DNA of 64,000 nt from Pantanalinema sp. GBBB05 (GTDB lineage Bacteria; Cyanobacteriota; Cyanobacteriia; Leptolyngbyales; Leptolyngbyaceae): NCBI GenBank assembly GCA_016743235.1, contig VRZD01000008.1:144958-208957 (forward strand). The letters run 5' to 3'. A program made the position numbers and the translations under genes. The stretch's first letter is position 1. Each line of letters starts with the position of its first letter. This document shows, in pieces, positions 36,687 through 46,314 of this stretch. The notes below the pieces were generated by a model that searched no databases, was not told the DNA's origin, and worked only from the letters and a program-made list of their open reading frames with translations.

Positions 36687-38579
36687 TTAAGTTGTTGATT
36701 GCGGAGTTAGTTTGACGATCAGGGGTGAGTCGGGGACTGTCAGGGTTAACTGAGTGGGTGACGTAAATTGTGCTATGGCATTAGCAGATTCATTGGGTAA
36801 ATAGGTCGTTGCTTGCTCGATCGCTGTATTCAGCGTTAATGTCACTTGATGGCTATTGGCTTGGTCAGTACTGGGCACTTCTAGCCATAACACCAGATAG
36901 AAGTCGCCATTTTGCTTTTGCAGTAAGGTGTGCTGGATATAGTTGGTGTTGCCACTTAAGCGATAATTCAGTGAGCCAGGAGTGAAATTGGCTTCAGTGT
37001 CATCCAGTAATTGGATCAAGTTCTTCACCGCTGTAAAGGCGGGTTTGGGTGACCCATCATAGCGGAGAATGCCAAAATTAGCTTCCCCATCATTGGGACG
37101 GAGTTTTTGGTCAATTAACTCATAGGAAAAAGTTCGATAGATTCCCTGGTTGAAATTATTCAGAAAGACTCTGGGAATATACTTGCCTTGAACTGCTTCC
37201 GATACCGATCGATCATTGGTGACATTTGCCGTATGATAGCCTGCTTCAGTTGCAATCATCGGTCGCCGATTAAAGGGGAGCGATCGAGTGCTCATTTCTT
37301 GGTTCAGGTTGCCATTCCCTGGGTAGCTAGGATAGTTATATGGATGCATATTGCCATAATCTACCCACTGACTGAGATCACCGACCGCCTGACTCGAATC
37401 CGGATAGACAAACGATGGACCAATCACTGCAATATCCTGAGTTGCCGGATCACTATTAATGAAGTTATAGGTATCCCGGGTAAAGTCACGCAAGTAAGCA
37501 ATCCAGTTATCACTCGTTACGGGTTGACCGTTGCGAGAATAGCCACTTTGGTACCAAACATCAAACTCATTCAGAATTTCAACGGCTTCAGTCCCATCGG
37601 GGATAATATTTTTGACAAACTCAAGCACTTGATACCCTGGTGATTTAATATCATAAGAGGCATCAGGTCCGACTCCAATATTCGGGTCAAGCACAACGGT
37701 TGTTTTAATCCCCTCGTTCCCTAACTGATTAATCCGCTGTACCCAAGTGGGATCGCTGCCCCCATCTCGAATATGCTGAATTCCGGCTTCCTGCAAGCGT
37801 TGCTGAATCAACGAAAAATCGCCATAGGCGGTATCGTAGTAGTGCAGGTGGGTATTAAACCCGATTGAGTCTATAAAGGTTGCCGCCCGCTTGGCAGGTT
37901 CATTTGCGGCTGTAACTACATCGGGCCCTGTAGGTGAGAGGTAAGTAGGCGGAATAATTTCCTTAGTCTGGCTACCGCTAGACCATAATAGCTGACAACT
38001 TGCCGCTCCTGATCGCTCGTAGTATTCCAACTTAATGTCGTAGTTTTGCAATGCCTGTAAGGAAATGACACCGCTATTCTCTGTAACGGCATGGTCAGTC
38101 CAGTTATCAATTAACAATTGTCCATTCACCCATAACCGCACCCCATCATCCGCGTTAGTGTAAAAGGTGTATATTTCGGAGTATTGGGGTTGAATGGTGC
38201 CAGCCCAACGCACAGCAAAGTTGTCAGCCCCGATCGAGGCGGTGGGTGAACCTTCTGCCCAGTTGAAATCTACACGGCTATCAACACGGGTCGCTTGCAG
38301 TTGACTAAAGTTACTCCCGGTGTAATAGCTTGCCTGTAATCCCTGGCTAGCTGCCGCACTCGACATTGTCCCCACGGTTAGCTCATTGAATGATTGCTGA
38401 ACCGGGATAGTTGAATTGAACCCAGGAGTTTGGGTGGTCATGTCAAAACTATTGCGATCGCTAAGAACGCTGATATTTGAATCTAGCAATTGTTTTCCCT
38501 CAAAAATAGAGTGAAGTTTGTCTTGAGGGCAAATGTATTCTGTAAAGCCCACCTTTGCAGTTTGCCCATTTCCCTTCAC
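36687..38579 (-). CDS. PA14-domain glycoside hydrolase-like protein (clan GH-A type)
   Basis: A frame of up to 630 aa. A PA14 domain (about 80-215; LQASYYTG..F, RWAGTIQPQYSEIYTFYTNADDGVRLWVNGQLLIDNW) likely binds carbohydrate. A TIM-barrel-like domain (about 230-525) follows, with the general acid in EILNEFD (Glu338) and a probable nucleophile in MIATEAGYH (Glu445), the two-glutamate pattern of clan GH-A retaining hydrolases. A beta-rich C-terminal module ends the protein. No clear signal peptide; the N-terminal 75 residues are polar, as in some cyanobacterial proteins secreted by type I systems. GTG at 38579 lacks a ribosome-binding site; the ATG at 38441 is an equally possible start. Likely acts on extracellular polysaccharide. 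Isolated on its strand. Confidence 0.8.
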   Translation of the reverse strand: MKGNGQTAKVGFTEYICPQDKLHSIFEGKQLLDSNISVLSDRNSFDMTTQTPGFNSTIPVQQSFNELTVGTMSSAAASQGLQASYYTGSNFSQLQATRVDSRVDFNWAEGSPTASIGADNFAVRWAGTIQPQYSEIYTFYTNADDGVRLWVNGQLLIDNWTDHAVTENSGVISLQALQNYDIKLEYYERSGAASCQLLWSSGSQTKEIIPPTYLSPTGPDVVTAANEPAKRAATFIDSIGFNTHLHYYDTAYGDFSLIQQRLQEAGIQHIRDGGSDPTWVQRINQLGNEGIKTTVVLDPNIGVGPDASYDIKSPGYQVLEFVKNIIPDGTEAVEILNEFDVWYQSGYSRNGQPVTSDNWIAYLRDFTRDTYNFINSDPATQDIAVIGPSFVYPDSSQAVGDLSQWVDYGNMHPYNYPSYPGNGNLNQEMSTRSLPFNRRPMIATEAGYHTANVTNDRSVSEAVQGKYIPRVFLNNFNQGIYRTFSYELIDQKLRPNDGEANFGILRYDGSPKPAFTAVKNLIQLLDDTEANFTPGSLNYRLSGNTNYIQHTLLQKQNGDFYLVLWLEVPSTDQANSHQVTLTLNTAIEQATTYLPNESANAIAQFTSPTQLTLTVPDSPLIVKLTPQSTT

Positions 38580-39980
38580 AAAACAAACGTGTCAATCTGG
38601 CTAAAGATAGAGAACACAACAGAGCTTTATGGTCGTACAAGAATGATGCAATTCCGAAAAATTTATTCCTCTAGAACGGGCGATCGAGAGAAAAATTCGA
38701 GCCAGCTAAAAATGGTTTTACCCTACTTTTGACTAGAGAATAACATCACATATTCCTAAGGAAGCAGCTGGCTCAAAGCCTTGATAGACAGGAATTTTCC
38801 TCGTCATTTGAGCGCAATGCAAGGGTTGAAAACTGCTATGAGGCAGCTTGTTGAAGTTGATCAACGAGCTAAATATTTTAAGCAAAAGATTTCCTCCAAT
38901 TGAGTTGTTTAGGACTTGCTTAAGATGTCATCTCTCTAACAGTTGAGTTCAGATAAAATTCAACCACTCATAATAGTCCGCTCGGCAATTATATACAAGC
39001 GTTAATTTTGGTTTTTTCATAGTGATATATCTTACATTTCAATCCAAGTGAAATCGTTAAATTTACGCTTAAGGACAAAATATTGCGATGCCCACATTTG
39101 ATCACAAGTGGCAGTGGCGCCAACCATCTAGTTAATTCTGAAACTGAGGGGCAACAGGTTACCTGGCATCAATTCGTGACTTCAAAGCTATTGCCGTCCT
39201 GAGCCTAAAAGCCAATCGAGTCTGGCTGCAATCACCCATACCAGCTAATTCGGCAAATGCCACGCCCTGCCTCTGCCTCAAGCCCCCTACAGCAGCTCCG
39301 GTCTTTCCCATACCGCCCCGCTGAGACACAGCTTGCAGCCTAGCTAACCCCTAATAGAGATAGCTAGAGCCGTCACCCCGACCAATAGAGAAGTCCTAAG
39401 AAACTCGTTGGGTTTGCAGTTGCGAGCGATGATTGCGAGCCTTACCCGCCTCAATCGAGGATTGAGCAAACGACTGCAACTAAATTTGAACTTTAGCTTG
39501 TCCTGACAGACCCTCCAGGCATGTACTGATGCGGCTGGTGTTTCAATTTGCTGCCGATCGCAATCTGCCAACGTATTTAGTACTGTCAGGGTAGGCTATG
39601 GACTTAGTGTAAAAGGTGCAAAGTTCAATTTCCCCTCGTTTATGAGTGTTCGTTGACCCAATTATGGTTCATTTGGTGACTTCATCAGTACCAAAGCCCG
39701 GGCAAACCCTAGATTGTGGTTAGCGCTGGAAAATTGGAGCTTTCCTTGACAAGCAATAGAGCCAGACAAGTGAGTTCTTGCCTCGTAAGCCCGATTGTGC
39801 CGCCGTCCTGTGAGTTTTTGAATCTGCCTTCAGCGATCGTTGTCTAGGTTCAGAAACTCCTCAGATGGAACTAGAAACCGTCGATTAAAAAATTCAATTT
39901 CTAATCTGTCACCAATAATTGTTTCATTCTGGGATTTAAATCATAAAATCAAAATCATACATTAGTAGGATACTTAACCT
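38580..39980. other. Gene-poor spacer, about 1.4 kb
   Basis: No coding frame is supported; short frames on both strands are broken by stops and have no ribosome-binding site. A hairpin CTCAATC-GAG-GATTGAG lies near 39450-39467. The last 100 bases before 39981 are very AT-rich and probably hold the promoter of the next gene. Either regulatory DNA or decayed genes. Confidence 0.5.
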
Positions 39981-40595
39981 ATGGCAGTCATGACTAAAGG
40001 ATCAAGAGGTACAGCCGTTAAACAATCAACCCTAGTTGATGCTCACTCGGCTCTACAATCGTTACCAGAAAAACAAAAAGAGGAACTTTCACTCAAACAA
40101 GCCGTTGCCAAACTTAAAGTCCCATTGCAAGCCGCTCTAGCTAAAGGTTATAGCTATCCTGAGTTAGCTGTCATTCTGAAAGACAATGGCATTGTCATCA
40201 GTGCCGCTACCTTAAAGAACTATGTACCTGTTGGTAAACGCAGCGGCAAACGACTGTCCAAAGGGACAAAATCTCAAGCTGATTTGGCGGGTTTGGACCA
40301 AGCAGATCCTTCAGAGGCAGAAGATGCTTCAGCTCAAAGTTCAGCAAAAGCCAAAGGGAAAACGAGCCAATCGGCTGAAACAACTTCAACCAAGCCACGT
40401 GGTGGTAGAGGGAAAGCTAAGGCAACCGAGGAAGCTGAATCTAGCTCGGATGGGTCTAGTAGCTCTACCGCAAAACCAGCTGCTCAACGGCGTAGCACGG
40501 CGGCGAAAACTCGAACCAGTACAAAACAATCCACAACAGGTAAAGCAAAACCGACAACAGGCACTCGTACGAAATCAAGTCGAACTCGTAAATAA
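39981..40595 (+). CDS. Small DNA-binding-like protein with Lys/Ser/Thr-rich tail
   Basis: A 204-aa protein in two parts. Residues 38-85 (SLKQAVAKLKVPLQAALAKGYSYPELAVILKDNGIVISAATLKNY) read as a helical, helix-turn-helix-like domain seen in small cyanobacterial proteins, some plasmid-borne. Residues 86-204 are a low-complexity tail rich in Lys, Ser, Thr, Ala and Arg (KPRGGRGKAKATEE, TRTKSSRTRK), strongly basic and histone-H1-like. This suggests nucleic-acid binding or nucleoid association; no catalytic motif is present. It stands alone, with an AT-rich promoter region upstream and degenerate DNA on both sides. Exact function unknown. Confidence 0.75.
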   Translation: MAVMTKGSRGTAVKQSTLVDAHSALQSLPEKQKEELSLKQAVAKLKVPLQAALAKGYSYPELAVILKDNGIVISAATLKNYVPVGKRSGKRLSKGTKSQADLAGLDQADPSEAEDASAQSSAKAKGKTSQSAETTSTKPRGGRGKAKATEEAESSSDGSSSSTAKPAAQRRSTAAKTRTSTKQSTTGKAKPTTGTRTKSSRTRK

Positions 40596-41748
40596 GCTGG
40601 CTTCAATCCAGGAACTTGTTGCTATAGACAGGCAAACTCCAGGAGGAAATTCGGGGCGTTGCTGAGCACTCGGATCAATTGAACGAAGTTTCAAGTACCC
40701 CGAAAGCATGTCCGAACACAGAAACTATCTCGGACTCCACCGATCATTGAGATTGTTTTCGGGTATGTTAATCATCTGTTGCATTTCCAGAATCAGCAAC
40801 ACCTGATTTAAGGGATGGACGATCGCCCCGATTACTCCTAGTCAACAATTGAGCCACTATACTGCGGCGATCGGATAGATCACTATGCTAAATCGATCTC
40901 CAATTCTGAGTTTGACTTTAATTACCCTGTACTGGGATAGCTTTGGTTAACACTGCCCCAGCAGATCGTCACCGTCCAATTTAGCACCTGTTAAATTTGC
41001 CCCTCGTAACAGTGCTCTTCTTAAATCCGCATCCGTTCAGCCGACGTCACAAAGTTGGCGTAGTGGAGGTCTGCGCCAGGCAAGTTAGCACGGTGCATTT
41101 TGGTGTGACTATATAATTGGCTGATTTGCTAAGATTGTTCGCTGAAGGCGATCCTGCCTCTTCGAGGGTAAACTACAACGAGCTGACCGGTTCCAGTTGA
41201 TCGCATCATCATATCCGGCGATCGCGCCTTGATAATTCGTAGACTTAATCCTGCTTTAGACGGTATTGCCTGAGGAAGTCTACAAGCAGGTCCTTACAGA
41301 TTCTTGCCAAGCTGAGCAAGCCACAAGTTTGCCACATTTCTGACGTTAATATTTTGCTTAAAGAGATAATTTAATCGCGATCGGCTTTTTATCATCTCAC
41401 CAGGATTGCTCTACCCGTTGACTGCCGAAAAACCGCATATCGTCCTGTTAGCTTGGGTAAAATTCACTTTGAAACTCGAACAACCTTAATTAAACTACGA
41501 GAAAATCCCCCAGCTCAGCAAATTCTAGTTATTCTTTGAACGGCAAAGCTTCAAGTAATTGTAGTTACCTTAACTGCCAGTATAGGAGCTTACTGTTGAA
41601 TCAGTTGGATCCTATGATCTAGAACCATGACGTCCATAAGTTAACCCAGCCTGAGCTGGCACTCATCACCACTTAAAACATTACTTAACGCTTGATCGCT
41701 ATTTCAATCTACTTGATTTAACCGTTCACTACCCATGAGTAACTTCCC
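40596..41748. other. Degenerate spacer with gene remnants
   Basis: About 1.15 kb with no intact gene. It contains a broken pentapeptide-repeat gene (40947-41098, listed separately). A plus-strand open stretch at about 41374-41540 reads as ~52 basic residues ending ENPPAQQILVIL before a stop, without start or ribosome-binding site. A minus-strand stretch near 40745-40850 reads as ~36 coding-like residues. These look like decayed coding DNA. Confidence 0.5.
40947..41098 (-). pseudogene. Pentapeptide-repeat protein remnant, frameshifted
   Basis: The minus strand from ATG at 41098 reads MHRANLPGADLHYANFV, three A(N/D)LXX repeats, before a frame break near 41040. In the shifted frame it continues DADLRRALLRGANLTGAKLDGDDL and stops at 40947. 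Both halves fit the repeat of pentapeptide proteins (right-handed beta-helices). Only about 50 codons survive, so it is a non-functional fragment. Confidence 0.75.
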
Positions 41749-42087
41749 GTGGAACCACTACTGCTTTCTGAAGATTGCGTCTTTTTCTTCAAGTTTTGGT
41801 TAGATGGACAAATACAAGAAGGAATGCGTTGGGGCTACAAACTATTTCGTCATTGTCGAACGTTTGACAAAGATCATCGTCAACAAGTCTATACCCTTGC
41901 CTGGGCATTGATGGAGCATGAGGTTCCGGTGGTCATTACGGCATCTCAGTTCAACTATCGAGTTTGGATCAGCTTAAACGAGCAGCTAACCTCCTGGATC
42001 GAAGCAACCGATAGTGCGACTATAGAATTTAATCGTTCCAATACTATGCCCCCTAGTGAGGTGTTACCTCAGTCAATATCATTTTAA
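41749..42087 (+). CDS. Small conserved-looking protein, unknown function
   Basis: A 112-aa soluble protein, rich in aromatic residues in its first half (CVFFFKFWLDGQIQEGMRWGYKLFRHCRTF) with a helical then beta-strand pattern (PVVITASQFNYRVWISL). It gives the impression of a small cyanobacterial orphan family, but I cannot name it. Start GTG at 41749; the ribosome-binding site is weak, so a start a little downstream is possible. It precedes the SPFH gene on the same strand by 130 bases and may share its promoter. No signal peptide or membrane segment. Confidence 0.55.
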   Translation: MEPLLLSEDCVFFFKFWLDGQIQEGMRWGYKLFRHCRTFDKDHRQQVYTLAWALMEHEVPVVITASQFNYRVWISLNEQLTSWIEATDSATIEFNRSNTMPPSEVLPQSISF

Positions 42088-42217
42088 GTAAAGCTTTGTA
42101 AGGAATCAAATAACTCCAGCTGAATCTCTTGATGAATAGGGGAACGGCTAAATCTGGATGCTGTGTCAGTGTGAGTCAGGCTAGAGGTTTTGCAGCTTAA
42201 TTTAGGAGATTATAACC

Positions 42218-44215
42218 ATGGCTCAACGAACTCGTGGACCAAAGTGGTTGCCCACAACTGTTTTACCCCTGACGGTATCCCTACTGACAACCATCGCCCC
42301 GATCGGGGTAATGCCTGCGGCTACCCAACCCTTGCTCAGGGTAGACCAACTGGCTCAAACTACCTCACCCGATCTGCCAGAGGAGCAAGTACGCCAAGGG
42401 CAAATCGCTGACTTACCCATCTGGGTCTATCCAGTGGGTGCGGCTGTCCTAATCTTGGTCTTTCTACCCAAAATTGGCTGGATTGCCGGATTAATTGTGA
42501 TTGGCGAGCGTGAAGTTGGCATTGTTACCAAAAAATTCTCAGCTAAAAGTTTACCAGCAGGCAGGTTGATTGCCCTGAATGGCGAAGCCGGGCTACAAGC
42601 AGATACCTTGCCGCCAGGATGGCATTTTGGCTACTTTCCCTGGCAATACAGTGTGCATAAAGCGCCCGTCGTGGTGATTCCACAAGATGAAATTGGCTTA
42701 ATTGTGGCAAATGATGGAGCAGCCATTCCCCCCGAGCGGATTTTAGGCAAAGTCGTGCAAAGCGAAAACTTCCAGAATGCCCGTCAGTTTCTCACTCAAG
42801 GTGGTGAAAAGGGTCGGCAATTAGCCGTGCTCACAACAGGGACTTACCAAATTAATACGGCTCTATTTGAAGTTATTACCTCAGCAACAGCTAATCAGCA
42901 TGGCATGGTTCCGGCTCAATTGAAGGTGTACGCTGTACAACCCGATCGCGTCGGCATTGTCACCACTCTAGATGGCACCCCAATCGAAGCCGGAGAAATT
43001 GCTGGACCTGTGATTGCAGGACACGATAACTTTCAAAATACGCAAACTTTTATTAATCGGGGTGGGCGCCGAGGCTTACAGGAACAAGTTATTCTTTCAG
43101 GCTCATGGAACCTGAATCCCTGGTTTGTCCAGATCGAACAAGTGCCAATGACCGAAGTCCCGATCGGGTATGTGGGTGTCGTCATTTCCTACGTGGGTGG
43201 ATCCCATGAAGATGTCAGTGGTGAATCTTTTACCCATGGGAATCTGGTCAATCGTGGCGATAAGGGCGTGTGGATTGAGCCACTCCATACTGGGAAACAT
43301 CCGCTCAATACCAAAATCATGAAGGTAGAGTTGGTTCCCACGACCAACATCGTGCTGAATTTTACGTCTCGGTTTCAAGGAGAGCATGGCTACGATTCCT
43401 CTCTAGTTGCCCTCAAGCTGTTGTCATTCGATGGCTTTACCTTTGATTTGGAAGTCTTCCAAATTATTCATGTGGGAGCAATGGATGCTCCGAAGGTGAT
43501 TTCGCGCTTAGGTTCCATGCAAAATTTAGTCGATCAAGTTCTGCGACCGATCGTCGGTAACTATTTCCGTAACTCAGCCCAGGAATACACGATTCTGGAT
43601 TTCCTAATTGCCCGTAGTGAGCGGCAGGCAGAAGCCGCAGAGTATGTCCGGCAAGCCTTACGGACTTACGATGTGCAAGCTGTTGATACGTTGATTGGCT
43701 TAATTACCCCGCCGCCCGAGTTGATGCAAACCCTCACCGATCGCAAGATTGCGGAAGAGCAGGAGAAAACCTATGTGACCCAGCGGATTGCTCAAACCCA
43801 ACGGCAAGAGCTGGTGCGAGAAACGGCTTTAGCCGATATTCAAAAAGAGGTGGTAACGGCGGCAGAAGGGGTCAATATTGCCAAGCTACAAGCGGCCGCC
43901 GCTGTAGAACGAGCGAATGGGGAGTCAGCCTCTATCCGCTTAACTGGAGAGGCAAAGGCGGCTGCCTATCAAGCTGGAGTCAATGCCTTAGGACCTCAGT
44001 CCTATACAGCGTTACAACTGATGCAGGTAATTGGCGATCGCCAAGTGCGGGTTGTTCCCGATGTGGCGGTGAGTGGCAGCAATGGTACCGGCTTAATCGA
44101 TGCCATGATGGGGATGATGTTGTGGAATCAACCCTCGATTGCGCAGACCAATGGCAGCAATGGGCAGCCTCCGGTTGTCGAGGGGCAACTGATTGATGAA
44201 TCCAAATCTAGTTGA
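42218..44215 (+). CDS. SPFH (band 7/flotillin-like) membrane protein
   Basis: A 665-aa protein. Residues 1-35 look like a signal or first membrane segment and 65-100 (LPIWVYPVGAAVLILVFLPKIGWIAGLIVI) form a second. The SPFH/band 7 region spans about 100-480, with a beta-rich part (VVVIPQDEIGLIVANDG, GTYQINTALFEV) and the typical FLIARSERQAEAAEYVRQALRTYDVQAVDTLIGLITPP. A charged helical region (about 500-590; EEQEKTYVTQRIAQTQRQELVRETALADIQKE) would drive oligomerisation. Such proteins scaffold membrane microdomains. ATG at 42218 has AGGAG nine bases upstream. Its end overlaps the kinase-WD40 gene by 20 bases, so the two are co-translated. Confidence 0.88.
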   Translation: MAQRTRGPKWLPTTVLPLTVSLLTTIAPIGVMPAATQPLLRVDQLAQTTSPDLPEEQVRQGQIADLPIWVYPVGAAVLILVFLPKIGWIAGLIVIGEREVGIVTKKFSAKSLPAGRLIALNGEAGLQADTLPPGWHFGYFPWQYSVHKAPVVVIPQDEIGLIVANDGAAIPPERILGKVVQSENFQNARQFLTQGGEKGRQLAVLTTGTYQINTALFEVITSATANQHGMVPAQLKVYAVQPDRVGIVTTLDGTPIEAGEIAGPVIAGHDNFQNTQTFINRGGRRGLQEQVILSGSWNLNPWFVQIEQVPMTEVPIGYVGVVISYVGGSHEDVSGESFTHGNLVNRGDKGVWIEPLHTGKHPLNTKIMKVELVPTTNIVLNFTSRFQGEHGYDSSLVALKLLSFDGFTFDLEVFQIIHVGAMDAPKVISRLGSMQNLVDQVLRPIVGNYFRNSAQEYTILDFLIARSERQAEAAEYVRQALRTYDVQAVDTLIGLITPPPELMQTLTDRKIAEEQEKTYVTQRIAQTQRQELVRETALADIQKEVVTAAEGVNIAKLQAAAAVERANGESASIRLTGEAKAAAYQAGVNALGPQSYTALQLMQVIGDRQVRVVPDVAVSGSNGTGLIDAMMGMMLWNQPSIAQTNGSNGQPPVVEGQLIDESKSS

Positions 44216-46127
44216 AGGTAATCGCTATTGCTTTAACCCCAATTGTCGATCGCCCAAAAATCCACACGGGGTTGATCGTTGTCAGAGTTGTGGTTCTCCA
44301 TTGCAATTAGCCAACCGCTATTCTGCGATCGGTATTTTGGGGCAGGGGAGGTGTAGTCGCACCTGGTTGGCGATCGATCAAGCATCCACCCTGCCAAGCA
44401 TTTGTGTGATCAAACAACTCTGGCATGACTCTACACCTGATCCACTGCCGCTCATTTCTGCGCCTACCCCTCTACCAATGCCAGAGCTAGAGCAATTCCT
44501 AGCGCCATTGCGCCATTGTGGGCAAATGCCGCAATGCCTGAATCAATTTGAGCAAGAGGGTCAGCTCTATCTGGTGCACGAGTATATTTCAGGGGAAAAT
44601 TTAGCTACAGCTTTAGCTCGACGGGGTTCATTTAGCTCTACAGAGATTTGGCAAATTCTAGAGACGGTATTGCCAATTCTCCAACAGCTGCATAACTGTG
44701 GCATCATTCATGGCGATATTAAACCGGAAAATCTGATCTGCCGAACTCCGGTAACAGCGGAGCGATCGCAGCACTCGTTCGAGCATCTGGTGTTAGTAGA
44801 TGCCTATCTTCCTCGACCTCCAAGCAAACGGTGGGAAACTCTGCTGAAACCCGCGTTTGGCAGTCCGACCTATGCTGCACCTGAACAACTTCAGGGACAC
44901 CCTACGTTTGCCAGTGATCTACATAGTTTGGGCGTAACCTGCATTCATCTACTCACGGGGATTCACCCCTTCAACTTACTGGATGCCATAAATCATGATT
45001 GGGTATGGCGAGCTCATTGGTTACCTGAGACCGCAACAGCACCAGACGACTGGGACAATCAGCAGTTAGCCCAACTCCTCGATCGCCTGATTGCTCCCGA
45101 TCTGGAACAACGCAGCCATTCTGCCGCCGATGTCCTCACAGAACTTCAAACCATCCGCGGCAAGCAACGTTATCCAGTGATTTCGCGATCGCCACGATTA
45201 TCCACTTGGAAATGTAGCGCCACGCTCAAAGGACATCAGGGCTTGTTTGCCAATATTAATGCCGTAGCGATTGCTCCGGATGGTCAACAACTCGCCAGTG
45301 CCAGCGATGACAAAACCATTCGGCTCTGGGAACTGCCAACCGGACAGCCCCAAGCAACGTTGTTAGAGCATACTCATTCTGTGAAAACGGTGGCATTCCA
45401 TCCCCACGATCCTGTCCAGTTAGCGAGTGGTAGCCGCGATCGCACGATTAAGATTTGGGATCGCCAAACTCATCAAGTCATTCGTACCCTCACCGGGCAT
45501 CAGCAGACCGTCAATGCACTCCAGTTTAGCCCCGATGGGAGCCTGCTAGCGAGTGGCAGTGCCGATAAACAGGTGAAGCTGTGGCAGGCAGTAACGGGTG
45601 AACTGATCACATCGCTACAAGGACACACCTTAGCGATCGCCGCTCTGGCGTTTTGTCCCTCTAGGCTGGATGCAACAACACCGCCCTTATTAGCTAGTGC
45701 TGGGGCTGATGCGATCGTTCGGCTGTGGAATCTCACTACCTTTGAACTCGTGCAGAGTTTCACCGAGCATACGGCTACCGTGCGAGCGATCGCATTTAGT
45801 CCCGATGGCTCCTACCTGGCAACTGCTGGAGACGATCGTACGATTCGCCTGTGGGATTTGACTGCTGCATCTCCACCTCACAACCGGTGCTTATCGGGAC
45901 ATCCGTGGAGCGTGTCTGCCCTTAGCTTCACCAGTGATGGAGGAATCTTGATCAGTGGGAGTTGGGATAAAACAATCAAACTGTGGCAGGTGGAGACCGG
46001 AATTGAACTCGGTGGGTTGATCGGACATATCGATGCGGTTAGTTGTCTAGCGTCCTCCCCCGACTCAACCCTAATCGTGAGTGGCAGTTACGATCAAACG
46101 ATTAAACTGTGGCATTGCCAGAACTAA
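44196..46127 (+). CDS. Zinc-ribbon serine/threonine protein kinase with seven WD40 repeats
   Basis: A 643-aa protein. An N-terminal zinc ribbon has Cys12, Cys17, Cys29 and Cys32. The kinase domain (about 40-315) has the glycine loop ILGQGRCS, Lys73 in VIKQL, catalytic loop IIHGDIKPEN and FGSPTYAAPEQL. The DFG motif reads DAY (LVDAYLP), keeping Asp but not Phe-Gly, and HRD is HGD, so activity may be altered. Seven WD40 repeats (about 340-643, each ending RLW or KLW) make a full propeller. ATG at 44196 lies within the SPFH gene end (20-base overlap), implying a membrane-linked partnership. It converges on the zinc-ribbon small gene. Confidence 0.9.
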   Translation: MNPNLVEGNRYCFNPNCRSPKNPHGVDRCQSCGSPLQLANRYSAIGILGQGRCSRTWLAIDQASTLPSICVIKQLWHDSTPDPLPLISAPTPLPMPELEQFLAPLRHCGQMPQCLNQFEQEGQLYLVHEYISGENLATALARRGSFSSTEIWQILETVLPILQQLHNCGIIHGDIKPENLICRTPVTAERSQHSFEHLVLVDAYLPRPPSKRWETLLKPAFGSPTYAAPEQLQGHPTFASDLHSLGVTCIHLLTGIHPFNLLDAINHDWVWRAHWLPETATAPDDWDNQQLAQLLDRLIAPDLEQRSHSAADVLTELQTIRGKQRYPVISRSPRLSTWKCSATLKGHQGLFANINAVAIAPDGQQLASASDDKTIRLWELPTGQPQATLLEHTHSVKTVAFHPHDPVQLASGSRDRTIKIWDRQTHQVIRTLTGHQQTVNALQFSPDGSLLASGSADKQVKLWQAVTGELITSLQGHTLAIAALAFCPSRLDATTPPLLASAGADAIVRLWNLTTFELVQSFTEHTATVRAIAFSPDGSYLATAGDDRTIRLWDLTAASPPHNRCLSGHPWSVSALSFTSDGGILISGSWDKTIKLWQVETGIELGGLIGHIDAVSCLASSPDSTLIVSGSYDQTIKLWHCQN

Positions 46128-46134
46128 CGAGTCA

Positions 46135-46314
46135 TTAAGCTAAGACTAACGAGGCAGAACGCTTGTTGAACTTTACGAGTGCCACCAAGTTAGACGATGA
46201 ACTACTGAGGAGCGAGTTAGGCATTTCTTGCCAGCAGTGACGGCAAAACCAGTAAGTTTGATTCGCTCGAATGTGGCGGAGCATTTGATTAGAACAGCAA
46301 GGGCAGTTAGCCAT
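46135..46314 (-). CDS. Small zinc-ribbon protein, 59 aa
   Basis: Reading the minus strand from ATG 46314 gives MANCPCCSNQMLRHIRANQ, then TYWFCRHCWQEMPN, and a Ser/Leu-rich tail ending at TAA 46135-46137. CPCC and CRHC provide two close cysteine pairs, a classic zinc ribbon. AAGAGG lies five bases before the ATG. I recall this CPCC..MLRH..YWFC..CWQEMP pattern as a small protein widespread in cyanobacteria, often near response regulators. It is the last gene of the minus-strand signalling cluster, after the receiver-like gene at 46492. The stop is seven bases from the convergent kinase-WD40 stop. Role unknown; binding nucleic acid or protein via zinc is an inference. Confidence 0.75.
   Translation of the reverse strand: MANCPCCSNQMLRHIRANQTYWFCRHCWQEMPNSLLSSSSSNLVALVKFNKRSASLVLA

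Noticed and set aside
38490..38732. 80-codon plus-strand frame at the PA14-hydrolase 5' end
   Set aside because: Antisense to the gene start and low-complexity; no ribosome-binding site.
39344..39571. 75-codon minus-strand frame in the 38.6-40 kb spacer
   Set aside because: No start signal and no resemblance to any family; surrounded by stops in all frames.
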